The notes under the pieces: model-generated
Database searches by the model: none
Seen by the model: the letters and a program-made list of their open reading frames with translations, nothing else
What the model was told of the DNA's origin: nothing
In this document: positions 1 to 7,898 of the stretch, one piece after another
Numbering within the stretch: the first letter of the stretch is position 1
Layout: each line of letters opens with the position of its first letter
From: Clostridiales bacterium
GTDB taxonomy: Bacteria > Bacillota > Clostridia > TANB77 > CAG-508
NCBI GenBank assembly: GCA_004554705.1
Contig: SFKS01000004.1
Location: forward strand, 45,042-109,041
Direction of reading: 5' to 3'
DNA: 64,000 nucleotides
Translations under genes and position numbers: made by a program

Positions 1-120
1 CCCTGATCCATTTTTTCCTACTATTGCAACACTTTCTCCTTGCTTAATTTCTATATTTATATCTTTTAGTATGTAGTCTCCCTTTTTATATCTGAAATTT
101 AGATTTTCTATTTTTATCAT
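1..120 (-). CDS. ECF transporter ATP-binding protein, N-terminal part (cut by window edge)
   Basis: Forty codons are visible before the window edge. They begin MIKIENLNFRYKKGDYI and run into GESVAIVGKNGSG, the start of a Walker A loop, so this is the beginning of an ABC ATPase. It lies 7 bp downstream of folC and behind folT. The likely role is therefore the energising ATPase (EcfA type) of an energy-coupling-factor vitamin transporter at the inner face of the membrane. The family assignment rests on the N-terminal strand and P-loop start plus context; signature and Walker B motifs lie outside the window. Confidence 0.75.
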   Translation of the reverse strand, partial: MIKIENLNFRYKKGDYILKDINIEIKQGESVAIVGKNGSG

Positions 121-127
121 TATTTTA

Positions 128-1396
128 TCATTCCTTTAAGGCTTCTATAACATTTTTGTATACATAGAAACTTCCTATTATAAAAATCGTTCTATCTTTA
201 TATTTCTCTTTTGTTTCTTTTATTGCTCCTTTTAAGTCCATCGTCAGTATTCTTTCCTCTTCTATATATTTTTTAGCTTCTTTAGCAAGTACTTCTGCTG
301 GAACATATGGTTTGTCTGGAATACCATTTGTAAAATAAAATATTGACTCATTGTCTTCAGATAGTTCTTTTATTATTGTATTATAATCTTTTGTTTCTAA
401 TATTGATATTATATATACTCTTTTTTTATTTTTATAATATTGCTCTATGTTTTGTTTTAGATTTCTAATTGCGTTCTCGTTATGTCCTCCATCAAATATT
501 ATGCAAGGGTTATTTACTAATTTTTCCATCCTTGCTTTATGTATTATTGTTTTTAACCCTTCTCTAATTGCAATCTCAGGGATTATATATCCTTTTTGTT
601 TTAATATATCAATTGTCTCTATTGCCTCCATTGCATTTATTGTTTGAACTTTTCCCTTCAAATTAATTTCTATATTTTTATATTGTTTATAATCAAAACT
701 TTGAAAATATTCATTATATTCATAATTTTCTATGTCCTCTGTTTTAATTAAATGCAAAGTATTTTTTTCTTTTTTACATTTTTCTTTAACAATATCCACA
801 ACCTCTGGTTGATTTATAAATACTGTTTCTGAATTTTTTTTAATAATTCCGGCTTTATGTCTTGATATTTCATTTAGTGTATTACCTAAAATATTCATGT
901 GATCATATCCGATTGTTGTTATAACTGATACTATTGGTGCTACTATATTTGTACAGTCTGTTGTTCCACCTAAACCTGTTTCAATTACTGCAAAATCACA
1001 TTGTTTCTTTTGAAAATAGATAAATGCTAATGAAGTAATTACTTCAAACCATTTTACTGGAATTTCATGTGTAGAATTATATTCTTCAACAACTTTTGAA
1101 AGAGGTATTAATATTTCTTCTACCTCTTTATCTTGAATCTGTTCATTATTTATGCAGATTCCATCATTAAAAGTTATAAGATGTGGTGATATGAATTTTC
1201 CAACTTTATATTTTGCATTTATTAGGCAATTATTTATCATTTCACAAACACTACCTTTTCCGTTTGTTCCTGCTATATGTATGCATTTTACTTTTTTGTG
1301 TGGGTTATCAAATCTTGACATTATATATTCCATTGCTTCTAATGTTGGATCTTTTGTGAACTTATCAAAATGTGATAAATATGCATCTATATTCAT
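128..1396 (-). CDS. folC: Folylpolyglutamate synthase / dihydrofolate synthase
   Basis: Adds glutamates to folates with ATP, trapping them in the cell; some members also make dihydrofolate from dihydropteroate. The 422-residue length is normal for the Mur-ligase-like family. The P-loop is HIAGTNGKGSV near residue 40, the T-G-L-GG-D motif reads ETGLGGTTDCTN near 140, and the C-terminal domain has DGGHNENA. The start ATG overlaps the folT stop by 4 bp (ATGA), so the two are translationally coupled. With folT upstream and an ECF ATPase downstream, the operon imports and retains folate. No in-frame CGG codon is present. Confidence 0.95.
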   Translation of the reverse strand: MNIDAYLSHFDKFTKDPTLEAMEYIMSRFDNPHKKVKCIHIAGTNGKGSVCEMINNCLINAKYKVGKFISPHLITFNDGICINNEQIQDKEVEEILIPLSKVVEEYNSTHEIPVKWFEVITSLAFIYFQKKQCDFAVIETGLGGTTDCTNIVAPIVSVITTIGYDHMNILGNTLNEISRHKAGIIKKNSETVFINQPEVVDIVKEKCKKEKNTLHLIKTEDIENYEYNEYFQSFDYKQYKNIEINLKGKVQTINAMEAIETIDILKQKGYIIPEIAIREGLKTIIHKARMEKLVNNPCIIFDGGHNENAIRNLKQNIEQYYKNKKRVYIISILETKDYNTIIKELSEDNESIFYFTNGIPDKPYVPAEVLAKEAKKYIEEERILTMDLKGAIKETKEKYKDRTIFIIGSFYVYKNVIEALKE

Positions 1397-1948
1397 TCTT
1401 CTATTTGCTCCTCTTTATATAAATATTTTTTTATTGGCTTTTTTAGTGCTTTTTCTAATAGTACAATTGATGTTACATATATTGGGAATACTACTACTTG
1501 TGTAATTGCTCTTGCACTTAAATAATACATATACGCTTGTCCATACATGGTTTTCAGCCATAAAGAATTTAGTAATAAGTTTATCACTACTAATACTATT
1601 GCCGTACTTATAATAGATTTTATTGTAAAATATTTTTTTGCTTTATTTGGTGTTTCATATAAAAACAATCCAAATATTAAGCCTGATAATGCTTCACTAA
1701 TTGTAAAGCCAGGGAAATATGCTCCAAATGGCCATAGAATGGCTCCTATTAAATCTCCGTAATACTCCTATTAATATTGAATATTTCCATCCTAGTAGCA
1801 TCCCTGCAAGCATTATTGGTAGCAAACTTAGGTTTATTGCTAAAAATTGCATATTGATTGTTATTAATCTATCAAATATTATAAACATTGCTAGTAATAA
1901 TGATGCTAATATTATTTTTTTGTTTTTTGACATTACATATTTTTGCAT
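1393..1948 (-). CDS. folT: ECF transporter folate substrate-binding subunit, read through one CGG +1 site
   Basis: Membrane S-component that captures folate for an ECF transporter. Two reading frames join into one protein of 184 residues if the C of an in-frame CGG at 1759-1757 is skipped. The junction then reads GVL-GDLIGAILWPFGAYFPG, a typical FolT segment. Several hydrophobic helices span the protein. The start at 1948 has AAGGAG 8 nt upstream. The next gene is folC with a 4-bp overlap, which supports folate as substrate. A standard annotation would call it a frameshifted pseudogene. Everything else in it is intact, and the lesion matches nine others in this window. Confidence 0.85.
1757..1759 (-). 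other. CGG +1 recoding site in folT
   Basis: In-frame codons read TTA CGG AGA; skipping the C gives TTA GGA GAT (L-G-D). It is codon 64 counted from the ATG at 1948. Confidence 0.8.
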
Positions 1949-1970
1949 AGTTGGTCTCCTTAACTATATT

Positions 1971-1999
1971 ATTTTACCAAATTTTTTAATGGTATTCAA
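1971..1999 (-). promoter_or_regulatory. Sigma-A-type promoter of the folT operon
   Basis: On the minus strand TTGAAT (1999-1994) is separated by 17 bp from TAAAAT (1976-1971). The AAGGAG ribosome binding site and folT start follow closely, leaving a short leader with no room for a large riboswitch. Confidence 0.6.
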
Positions 2000-2179
2000 T
2001 ATATCTTCTGGTTTTTTGTTAACTACTTTCATTTTGGTGCATATATTATATTGGGTGATTTTATGGCTATTGTTTCAACAAATAAATTCTATACTTCAGA
2101 ACTTTTATATAGTAATATTAGGGACTTACTTTCTACATATCCTTTTTTGCAATCTGAAATTATTGGTTTCAGCGTGCTT

Positions 2180-2182
2180 CGG
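2180..2182 (+). other. CGG +1 recoding site 1 in the M14 peptidase
   Basis: In-frame codons read CTT CGG AAA; skipping the C gives CTT GGA AAT (L-G-N), the usual S-V-L-G-x-P-I segment of M14 enzymes. Confidence 0.8.
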
Positions 2183-2432
2183 AAATCCTATTCCGTATAT
2201 ACGAGTTGGTCATGGTCCTAAGCATGTATTCTATTCAGCTTCAATTCATGCAAATGAGTCTATAACTTGTAATATTCTTATGAAGTTTATAGAAGATTTT
2301 TGTGTTGCATATACAATAAATGCTGATATTTTCGGAATAAATAGTAGAACTATTTTCAAAAATTCTTCAATTTATATAGTACCTATGTGTAATCCGGATG
2401 GGGTTAATTTAGTAAATGGAGCTTATCCTGTA

Positions 2433-2435
2433 CGG
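2433..2435 (+). other. CGG +1 recoding site 2 in the M14 peptidase
   Basis: Codons read GTA CGG TAG, so without a shift translation would stop at the next codon. Skipping the C gives GTA GGT AGT (V-G-S) and a long open frame to the element junction. Confidence 0.8.
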
Positions 2436-2520
2436 TAGTTCTGTATATAGTAGAGCTCAAAATATTTCTCGTAATTATCCCGCAATTCCTTTCCCTATGG
2501 GATGGAAGTCTAATATTAAT

Positions 2521-2534
2521 GGTGTGGATTTAAA
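2521..2534 (+). repeat. Left 14-bp direct repeat (attL core) of the integrative element
   Basis: GGTGTGGATTTAAA occurs here and again at 9795-9808. Both copies lie in the same reading frame of the split M14 peptidase (G-V-D-L). This is the duplication expected at the two ends of a site-specifically integrated element. Confidence 0.8.
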
Positions 2535-2574
2535 AAACTACCAACTAATTTGCAAAGTCTTGTAACTACTGAAA

Positions 2575-4309
2575 TTACACGATTTTGCATTTCTGATTTT
2601 CATTTATTAATTCTTCGATTTTTATAAATTCTTCTAGATTTTCATTAATAGAATTTAGTTTTGAAAAGTTGAAATATATGTATACATTTTTATCTTTATC
2701 AATCTCAATTTTATTGATTAATCTATATAAATAAATTTTATCTATCTTCTCTAATTTCAAAAATTCTTCTATTAATTTATCTAATTCTTTTTCTTCTTTT
2801 GTGTGATTTTTAGCATTAATTTTTTCCTCTGTTCCAATTAGTTTTTGTTCTAATTCTTTCTTTTGCTCGCATAGTTTTGTTCTTTCAAAATTAAATTTTT
2901 GTGAAACCCTAATATAATCTTCCTCTTGTAAAACACCTCTTAATTTATCCATATACATCTTGTCTAAATTATTATTTATATCCAATATAGCCTTATTAAT
3001 TTGCTCGATTTTTTTCTTATATCCTTCTTGAATATCAAGAGTTTTGTTTTGATATTTTTCATAAATTGAATAAAAAATTTCTTTATCCGCGTATATTTGA
3101 CATATCTTTTTTACAATATAAATAATATGCTTTTCAAACTTTTCATAATTCATGTTTAGTGGATAGCACCCACGTTCTTTTGCATCACTACAAGTTATAT
3201 ATGGATGTGATTTTGCATTTCTTTTAGAGTTCCTTTTAAGTACTATTTGCAGTTTTCTTTTGCAATGATAACAGTAAAGTAATCCTCTTAATAAATAATC
3301 ATATTTTAGTTTTGTATTTGTTCCTCTTTTTTCAATAATACATTGTACTTTTTCAAATGTATCTTTATCAATAATAGCTTCGTGTGTATTATCAACTCTT
3401 ATTTGATTTTCCTTTTCAACTGTTCTTATTTTCTTGACTTTGTATGATATAACTGACTTTTTATTTTGTACTGTATTTCCGATATACACTTCGTTTTTTA
3501 GCATATTGCATAGTGTTACTTCATTCCAGTCATATTCTTTTTTATTGCGTGAGCAACAAGGTTCTGGGGAACCCGACTGCAATCTTTGATTGCTTAGTCG
3601 GGTCAGGTTCTTATTTTCATCTTGTACAATTCCTGTTTTTCTATAACCAGTTGGAGATAAGTATTTATTTGAGTTTAAGAATTTTACTATTTCTACACTT
3701 CCATGACCTTTTGCATACATATTAAAAATCTTTTCTACAATATCTTTTACTTGCTCATCTATAATTAATTTATTTTTAATTGTAGGATGCCTTTTGTAAC
3801 CATAAGCTGGAATACTGCACATATATTCCCCTTGTTGTTGTTTTTCCTTTAAAACACTTCTAATCTTCTTTGAAATATCTTTAGCATACATATCATTCAT
3901 TATCGCTTTAAAAGGCGTTATATCGTTATTTGTGCTATCTATATATGTATCTATGCCATCTGTTATTGCAACATATCTTATATTATTTTTAGGAAAATAA
4001 TCCTCTAAATAAAAACCTGTTTTAATATAGTCCCTTCCAAGTCTTGATAAATCTTTTGTTATAACCATATTAATATTTTGATTTTCTATATCTTGCAATA
4101 ACTCATTAAATGAAGGTCTGTCAAATGTAGTCCCAGAGATTCCATCATCAACATATTCCTTTACAAGATTTAAATTGTTCTCCTTTACATATCTTTGCAA
4201 AATTTTTCTTTGATTACCGATACTTTCGCTTTCTTGTTTGTCGCCATCTTCCCTAGATAGTCTTATATACATTCCGTACTTTGAAGTTTTGACTTCTTAA
4301 ATCCAGCAT
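2575..4309 (-). CDS. Large serine recombinase (integrase) of the element, with one CGG +1 site near its start
   Basis: Catalyses integration and excision through a serine-DNA intermediate. With the start at 4309 (AGGAGG just upstream) and a +1 shift at the twelfth codon, CGG at 4276-4274, it reads MLDLRSQNFKV-GMYIRLSREDGD, so the catalytic-domain strand and nucleophile region (YIRLSRED) join the ribosome binding site. The ATG at 4272 has no such site. An N-terminal resolvase domain is followed by a recombinase domain, a zinc ribbon (CYHC, later CSDAKERGC) and a coiled coil near the C-terminus, about 577 residues in all. An extra palindromic segment lies in frame around 3560-3610. Confidence 0.9.
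3560..3610. repeat. Palindromic insert within the recombinase coding sequence
   Basis: A GC-richer hairpin has arms CCCGACTAAGCAATC and GATTGCAGTCGGG around AAA, flanked by GGTTC/GAACC. It adds about 20 residues (containing LTRLSNQRLQSGS) between the recombinase domain and the segment YDWNEVTLCNMLKNEVYIGN. The residues do not look like those of related recombinases as I know them. It keeps the frame, which suggests a tolerated small palindromic element inside the gene. Confidence 0.55.
4274..4276 (-). other. CGG +1 recoding site in the serine recombinase
   Basis: Codons from the ATG at 4309 end GTA CGG AAT; skipping the C gives GTA GGA ATG and opens the whole catalytic domain. Without the shift the frame closes a few codons later. 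Confidence 0.8.
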
Positions 4310-4384
4310 TTAACCTCCTATCCGTAATCATCTACGTTTATACTATAACGTACTCTTTAAATTTTTGCAAATGTTTTGTAATAA

Positions 4385-4531
4385 TTACTTACTCTTTACT
4401 TTTATACTTTCTAAATAATCTTTAAAAATTAATCCTACTGTTTCCTTCACATCCTGTTTTTCTTCTGTAAAAATACAATATGTATTAAACTCTAGTTTAT
4501 TATCTTTAGTGTTGTTTTTATTCTCATTCAT
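4385..4531 (-). CDS. Small protein upstream of the serine recombinase
   Basis: Forty-eight residues beginning MNENKNNTKDNKLEF, with ATG at 4531 behind GGAGGAAACA, a strong ribosome binding site. It ends 75 bp before the recombinase start in the same direction. Small genes at this position are common in clostridial recombinase modules; I do not recognise a domain, and an excision or regulatory role is only a guess from position. Confidence 0.55.
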   Translation of the reverse strand: MNENKNNTKDNKLEFNTYCIFTEEKQDVKETVGLIFKDYLESIKVKSK

Positions 4532-4547
4532 TGTTTCCTCCTAACCA

Positions 4548-4673
4548 AACCTAAATTAAGAATTGTTATTTGGCTAGGCATTTAAGAAAGAAATACCGGA
4601 GGCGTGCTTGTTGCACGTCGAGGATTTTCTTTCGCAAAATAACAACGCCAAATGGCGATTATTAATTTAGGTT
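4548..4673. repeat. 126-bp imperfect palindrome (MITE-like or structured RNA)
   Basis: The ends AACCTAAATTAA and TTAATTTAGGTT form an inverted repeat whose pairing extends to about 27 bp with mismatches (ATTTGGC / GCCAAAT). Inside are GAAAGAAA/TTTCTTTC and a small hairpin CGTGC-TTGTT-GCACG. It lies in the element between the small gene and the AbiE operon. It could be a MITE, a transcription terminator or an RNA. Confidence 0.55.
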
Positions 4674-4919
4674 AATACAGAATATTAAAGAAAATGGCTA
4701 AATATGACACTTAAAACCAAGTGTATTTGTCAATGTGCAATTTTGCCTATACATATAGGTAAGAAATTTTAAAATTGTCCCGATATTTTTATAATTTTTT
4801 ATTTTTCTAACATAAACAGCAATTGAAAACAAGAAAATATGACGAAACAATAATTTTTTTAATTTTGAGCAAAAAAAATAAACATATGGTTAATTCCACA
4901 TGTCTATTAATGTTAAAAT
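4674..4919. other. Noncoding spacer between palindrome and abiEii
   Basis: No convincing reading frame is visible. The stretch is AT-rich, with a short imperfect repeat TACATATAGGTA around 4750. It follows the 3' end of the toxin gene and may hold its terminator. Confidence 0.3.
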
Positions 4920-6020
4920 TTATTTTCTGCTATCAATTATTTTCCTCGCTATTTTTTTGAATTCTTCATGAGAATAATATTTCATATTAAGATTATCTGC
5001 TTCGTTCTCAGCTTCTTCCAATACTTTGTCTATATCAGTAGTTCCAAATTGTTTCTCTAAATCTTTTATTTGATCTAATAGTATTATTTTGTCTCTTATC
5101 TTATTTAATATCTTTTTTACATCTTCTATTGTTATTCTATATTCATCTTTAAAAATATATTTATCTTGCATTAACTTAAAGGCTTTTAATAAATCATCAT
5201 TATATTCTGTACTAAAATACCCAAAATCTTTAATTTGAATATTCTTATCTACTCCACCTTTTCTATAAATCTCTTCTTCTCTTTTATATGCAACTATTTT
5301 TTCAAATTCATTTATACTATTAAAAAATTCTTGTATTCTTTTGGTTTTAAATAATATAGTTAAGTCATATAAATGTTTTGATAAATCCATATACATTTCT
5401 TTTTCAAAATATAATTCTGCAGCAAATAGCTTATCTATAAAGATTCTCTCTAATTTTTGAACTTTTATTTCAAAAGGTGCTATATCAAATTTTTGGCTTA
5501 TCATTTCTTTTTCTTGTTTATTTGCATATTTATATATAATTGGTTCTATTGTATGAATTTCAATCGGCTCACTAACTGTGAATGAAGTAGCTTCTATTTG
5601 TATTTCTCCCGGTTTATGTAATGGATTTTCTTCATCCTTAAAAAGAGTATTATATCTATAATATGCTGTAACACTTTGTTTAACATCTTTTGTTTTATCT
5701 TTATCCAATTCCAAACCAGGTATTTTATATCCTAGTGCTGATTTTTTTAATCGAGTTTTATTGCTATTGTTAGATTCTTCTTTAATTACTTCAACTGTTA
5801 AATCAATATCTTCTGAAAATCTATTCATTGTATCTATTATTTTATATACAGCTGTTCCACCTTTAAAATAAGCTTTTAAGTAATCTTGCTGTTTTGCTAA
5901 TTCCTTTAGTACTGTACAGACATAATAGTCTTTTTCTATTATGTCTGCATCTATGTTCTCTCTTTCTTTTATAATTCGTATAAAACTTTGAAATTCAAAT
6001 TCATTTTCATGAAAGTACAT
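4920..6020 (-). CDS. AbiEii/AbiGii-family nucleotidyltransferase toxin
   Basis: Toxin of a type IV toxin-antitoxin (AbiE) phage-defence system; characterised relatives act as nucleotidyltransferases that block translation. The nucleotidyltransferase core is visible near residues 54-75 as FKGGTAVYKI followed by RFSEDIDLTV, the two-aspartate metal motif. Length, about 366 residues, fits the family. Two ATGs occur in tandem at 6023 and 6020; AGGAG spacing favours the second. The gene sits a few bases downstream of its antitoxin gene in one operon, as is typical for AbiE. There is no in-frame CGG. Confidence 0.88.
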   Translation of the reverse strand: MYFHENEFEFQSFIRIIKERENIDADIIEKDYYVCTVLKELAKQQDYLKAYFKGGTAVYKIIDTMNRFSEDIDLTVEVIKEESNNSNKTRLKKSALGYKIPGLELDKDKTKDVKQSVTAYYRYNTLFKDEENPLHKPGEIQIEATSFTVSEPIEIHTIEPIIYKYANKQEKEMISQKFDIAPFEIKVQKLERIFIDKLFAAELYFEKEMYMDLSKHLYDLTILFKTKRIQEFFNSINEFEKIVAYKREEEIYRKGGVDKNIQIKDFGYFSTEYNDDLLKAFKLMQDKYIFKDEYRITIEDVKKILNKIRDKIILLDQIKDLEKQFGTTDIDKVLEEAENEADNLNMKYYSHEEFKKIARKIIDSRK

Positions 6021-6028
6021 CATATCTC

Positions 6029-6673
6029 CTATCTTGCTAGAACTAATAACTTGTCTAATACATTTTTGCTATTTGTTTCTCTAACATATTTTATAATTTT
6101 TTCAAAATCTAATTTGCATTCTTCTATGATGTTATATAAAATTTCATTTGCATTTTCAGCTTCAATATAAATGTTGTCTTTATTTTCTAATATATCTATA
6201 AATTGCAAATACCTATAATTTTCATTTGTTATTTTTATTTTAGGTTTTGTTATATAAGTTCTTAATCTTTCATCATATTGCTTATGATATTTGCATTCGT
6301 TGGTTACTATGTCTGTAACATTTGGTACTAATGTTGTCAAACCAATCATATTAAATAATTTTGCACCTATTATATATCCTTTTATATTACCATCTCTATC
6401 TTCTAAATATTTTAGTTTCCTTAATTTATTAGTATCTAATGGGACTTCTCCGAACATACTAATAATAGGTTTATAATAGACACCTTTATATTCTGCTCTG
6501 ATAATACCATCATTTTTAAATCTATTTAAAATGACATTTATATTTTTTAAAACGCTTTCCTTTTCTCCCTCTTCGCATTTTTCTATTACATATTTTTTTA
6601 TATCTTCAATAAATATAGGTTCATCTTCAGGATATTGATCTATATAATCTAAAACAGTTTTGCAAATATTCAT
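6029..6673 (-). CDS. AbiEi-type antitoxin / autorepressor (DUF6088-like)
   Basis: Probable antitoxin of the AbiE pair, about 214 residues. The N-terminal winged-helix-like part includes VLNRFKNDGIIRAEYKGVYY, the pattern of the DUF6088 proteins that accompany AbiEii toxins. GTG at 6682 is possible, but ATG at 6673 has AAGGTG at good spacing and is preferred. It is the first gene of the operon behind a consensus promoter that has two tandem 12-bp repeats next to its -35. These fit autoregulation by the antitoxin, which is known for AbiEi in other systems. Confidence 0.8.
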   Translation of the reverse strand: MNICKTVLDYIDQYPEDEPIFIEDIKKYVIEKCEEGEKESVLKNINVILNRFKNDGIIRAEYKGVYYKPIISMFGEVPLDTNKLRKLKYLEDRDGNIKGYIIGAKLFNMIGLTTLVPNVTDIVTNECKYHKQYDERLRTYITKPKIKITNENYRYLQFIDILENKDNIYIEAENANEILYNIIEECKLDFEKIIKYVRETNSKNVLDKLLVLAR

Positions 6674-6735
6674 ATTCTTCACCTTCTTTGTTATTGTTTT
6701 GTATTTGTTTTGTATATTTTTTAATTTATAATAAC

Positions 6736-6764
6736 ATTATATTCTATTTCTAGTAATTTGTCAA
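6736..6764 (-). promoter_or_regulatory. Consensus promoter of the abiE operon
   Basis: On the minus strand TTGACA (6764-6759), a 17-bp spacer and TATAAT (6741-6736), a perfect match to the sigma-A consensus, leading to the antitoxin gene. Confidence 0.85.
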
Positions 6765-6769
6765 TATCT

Positions 6770-6793
6770 GTTAATTAGTATGTTAATTAGTAT
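6770..6793. promoter_or_regulatory. Two tandem 12-bp repeats upstream of the abiE promoter
   Basis: GTTAATTAGTAT occurs twice without a gap (6770-6781 and 6782-6793), five bases upstream of the -35 box. One turn of spacing suggests a dimeric or side-by-side binding site, most simply for the antitoxin. The binding protein is inferred. Confidence 0.55.
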
Positions 6794-6804
6794 AGTAAAA
6801 ATTT

Positions 6805-6844
6805 GACCTAATTATTCAAATATTATTATTTAAATAATTAGGTC
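6805..6844. terminator. Hairpin terminator between acetyltransferase and abiE operon
   Basis: GACCTAATTATT pairs with AATAATTAGGTC. On the minus strand the stem is followed by AAATTTTT, so it probably ends the transcript from the upstream cargo genes. Confidence 0.6.
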
Positions 6845-6850
6845 TATTTT

Positions 6851-6931
6851 TCATTTAATATTTATACATTCCAATGTCAAATTCATTGCATCAGCAAATC
6901 CAATTTTATAAAATTTTTCATTTTCATAAGA
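6851..6931 (-). pseudogene. C-terminal remnant of an unknown small protein
   Basis: An open stretch without its own start encodes SYENEKFYKIGFADAMNLTL and ends ECINIK then a stop. It looks like the tail of a clostridial accessory protein whose front is missing. It lies directly after the acetyltransferase gene in the element. Short, so only tentative. Confidence 0.3.
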
Positions 6932-6936
6932 ACCAA

Positions 6937-7512
6937 TTATTTTACATTTTTATTTCTAATATAATCGCCCTCAAATTCATATTCAAGTATGTCCATATGT
7001 AACTTATCATAATATTTTCCGTTTAAAAAAATTTCTTCTCTACTTTTTCCAGTATCTTTAAATCCACATTTTAAATAACACTTATGTGCTCTTTCATTTA
7101 CAGAAAGAAGATCTAATCTTATGCTATGTAAGTTTAAATATTTAAATCCATATTCTAGCAAAATTTTTATCGCTTCTGTTCCATATCCATTACTTCTATA
7201 TTCTTTATCTCCTATAAATATTCCAAGTACAGCGCTTCTTTCAATCCAATTAAAGTGTTCCAATCCAATTGTTCCAACTAATTTATCATTATTTAAATCA
7301 ATAATATCAAAATTTCTATTTTCATTATTTTTTGCTGAATTTTCAAGCCAATCTTTTTCTCCAATTAATGTTGTAATTTGTCCACTTCTCCCTGTATAAT
7401 CTGTTACTTGAAAATCGTTCATCCATTCTGTAAATTTTTCAATTTCTTCATCTGATACTCCTTTTGGAGATAAATATATTCTGTCTCCCACTAATTTTTT
7501 AAAATATTTCAT
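6937..7512 (-). CDS. GNAT N-acetyltransferase, RimJ/RimL type
   Basis: Transfers an acetyl group from acetyl-CoA to an amine; substrate unknown. The acetyl-CoA pyrophosphate-binding loop is visible as GIFIGDKEYRSNGYGTEAIK around residues 95-115, followed by the RimL-like SVNERAHKCYLKCGF. GTG at 7521 is possible, but ATG at 7512 has GGAG at 8 nt and is chosen. It is the last of four small enzyme genes in the element's minus-strand operon. Such genes are common cargo for resistance or modification functions. Confidence 0.85.
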   Translation of the reverse strand: MKYFKKLVGDRIYLSPKGVSDEEIEKFTEWMNDFQVTDYTGRSGQITTLIGEKDWLENSAKNNENRNFDIIDLNNDKLVGTIGLEHFNWIERSAVLGIFIGDKEYRSNGYGTEAIKILLEYGFKYLNLHSIRLDLLSVNERAHKCYLKCGFKDTGKSREEIFLNGKYYDKLHMDILEYEFEGDYIRNKNVK

Positions 7513-7570
7513 TTTTATCACTCCATTCTATAAATTCTTCTTTTTATAAAACCGTAATAGATTCATTAAC

Positions 7571-7879
7571 TTATTTATTTGTTGTTAAATCGGTATAATA
7601 TATTATTTCTTTTCCTAATTCTTTAGCATACTGTATTTCCAAACTTGTACTATTTCCAATATAATTATTTACATTTATAACTAATATTGCATCAGATAGC
7701 TCTATTCTTTTAAAATGCTCTTCTTTTAACTTTTTTAATTGTTCTTCTGATCTTTTTAAATTCTCTATTGTTGAATAAACAGGTGTAAGTATACAATTAC
7801 CTTCTAATGCCATTTTCTCAGCAACAATCATCATTTCTTTTTGAAATTTTAAACTTCCACATAATGTTATTATTTTCAT
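7571..7879 (-). CDS. Nucleoside 2-deoxyribosyltransferase-like protein
   Basis: A 102-residue protein starting MKIITLCGSLKFQKEM, the first strand and loop typical of the nucleoside 2-deoxyribosyltransferase-like fold. Its centre, KRIELSDAILVINVNNYIG, and STSLEIQYAKELGKEI match the second half of that fold, where the glutamate in such segments is usually catalytic. Exact substrate is unknown. The ribosome binding site GGAGAG precedes the ATG. It lies between transglutaminase-like and acetyltransferase genes in the mobile element. Confidence 0.65.
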   Translation of the reverse strand: MKIITLCGSLKFQKEMMIVAEKMALEGNCILTPVYSTIENLKRSEEQLKKLKEEHFKRIELSDAILVINVNNYIGNSTSLEIQYAKELGKEIIYYTDLTTNK

Positions 7880-7898
7880 TGCTACTCTCCTATTACTT

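Larger units (their letters stand above)
2063..2565 (+). pseudogene. M14-family zinc carboxypeptidase, N-terminal half (two CGG +1 sites; then split by an integrative element)
   Basis: N-terminal half of an M14 metallopeptidase, probably of the gamma-D-glutamyl-diamino acid endopeptidase type that acts on peptidoglycan peptides. Two in-frame CGG codons (2180 and 2433) must be read as +1 shifts. The frame then gives SVLGNPIPYIRVGHGP, the zinc motif HANES and the substrate-binding segment CNPDGVN. At 2521 the coding sequence GVDL runs into the left end of an inserted element and stops at 2565. The other half resumes at 9795. Joined at the 14-bp repeat the protein would have about 305 residues. 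The gene is truly broken by insertion, separately from its CGG sites. Confidence 0.8.

Noticed and set aside
3560..3610. Intron or intein remnant in the recombinase
   Set aside because: Too short and without splicing motifs; the hairpin simply keeps the frame.
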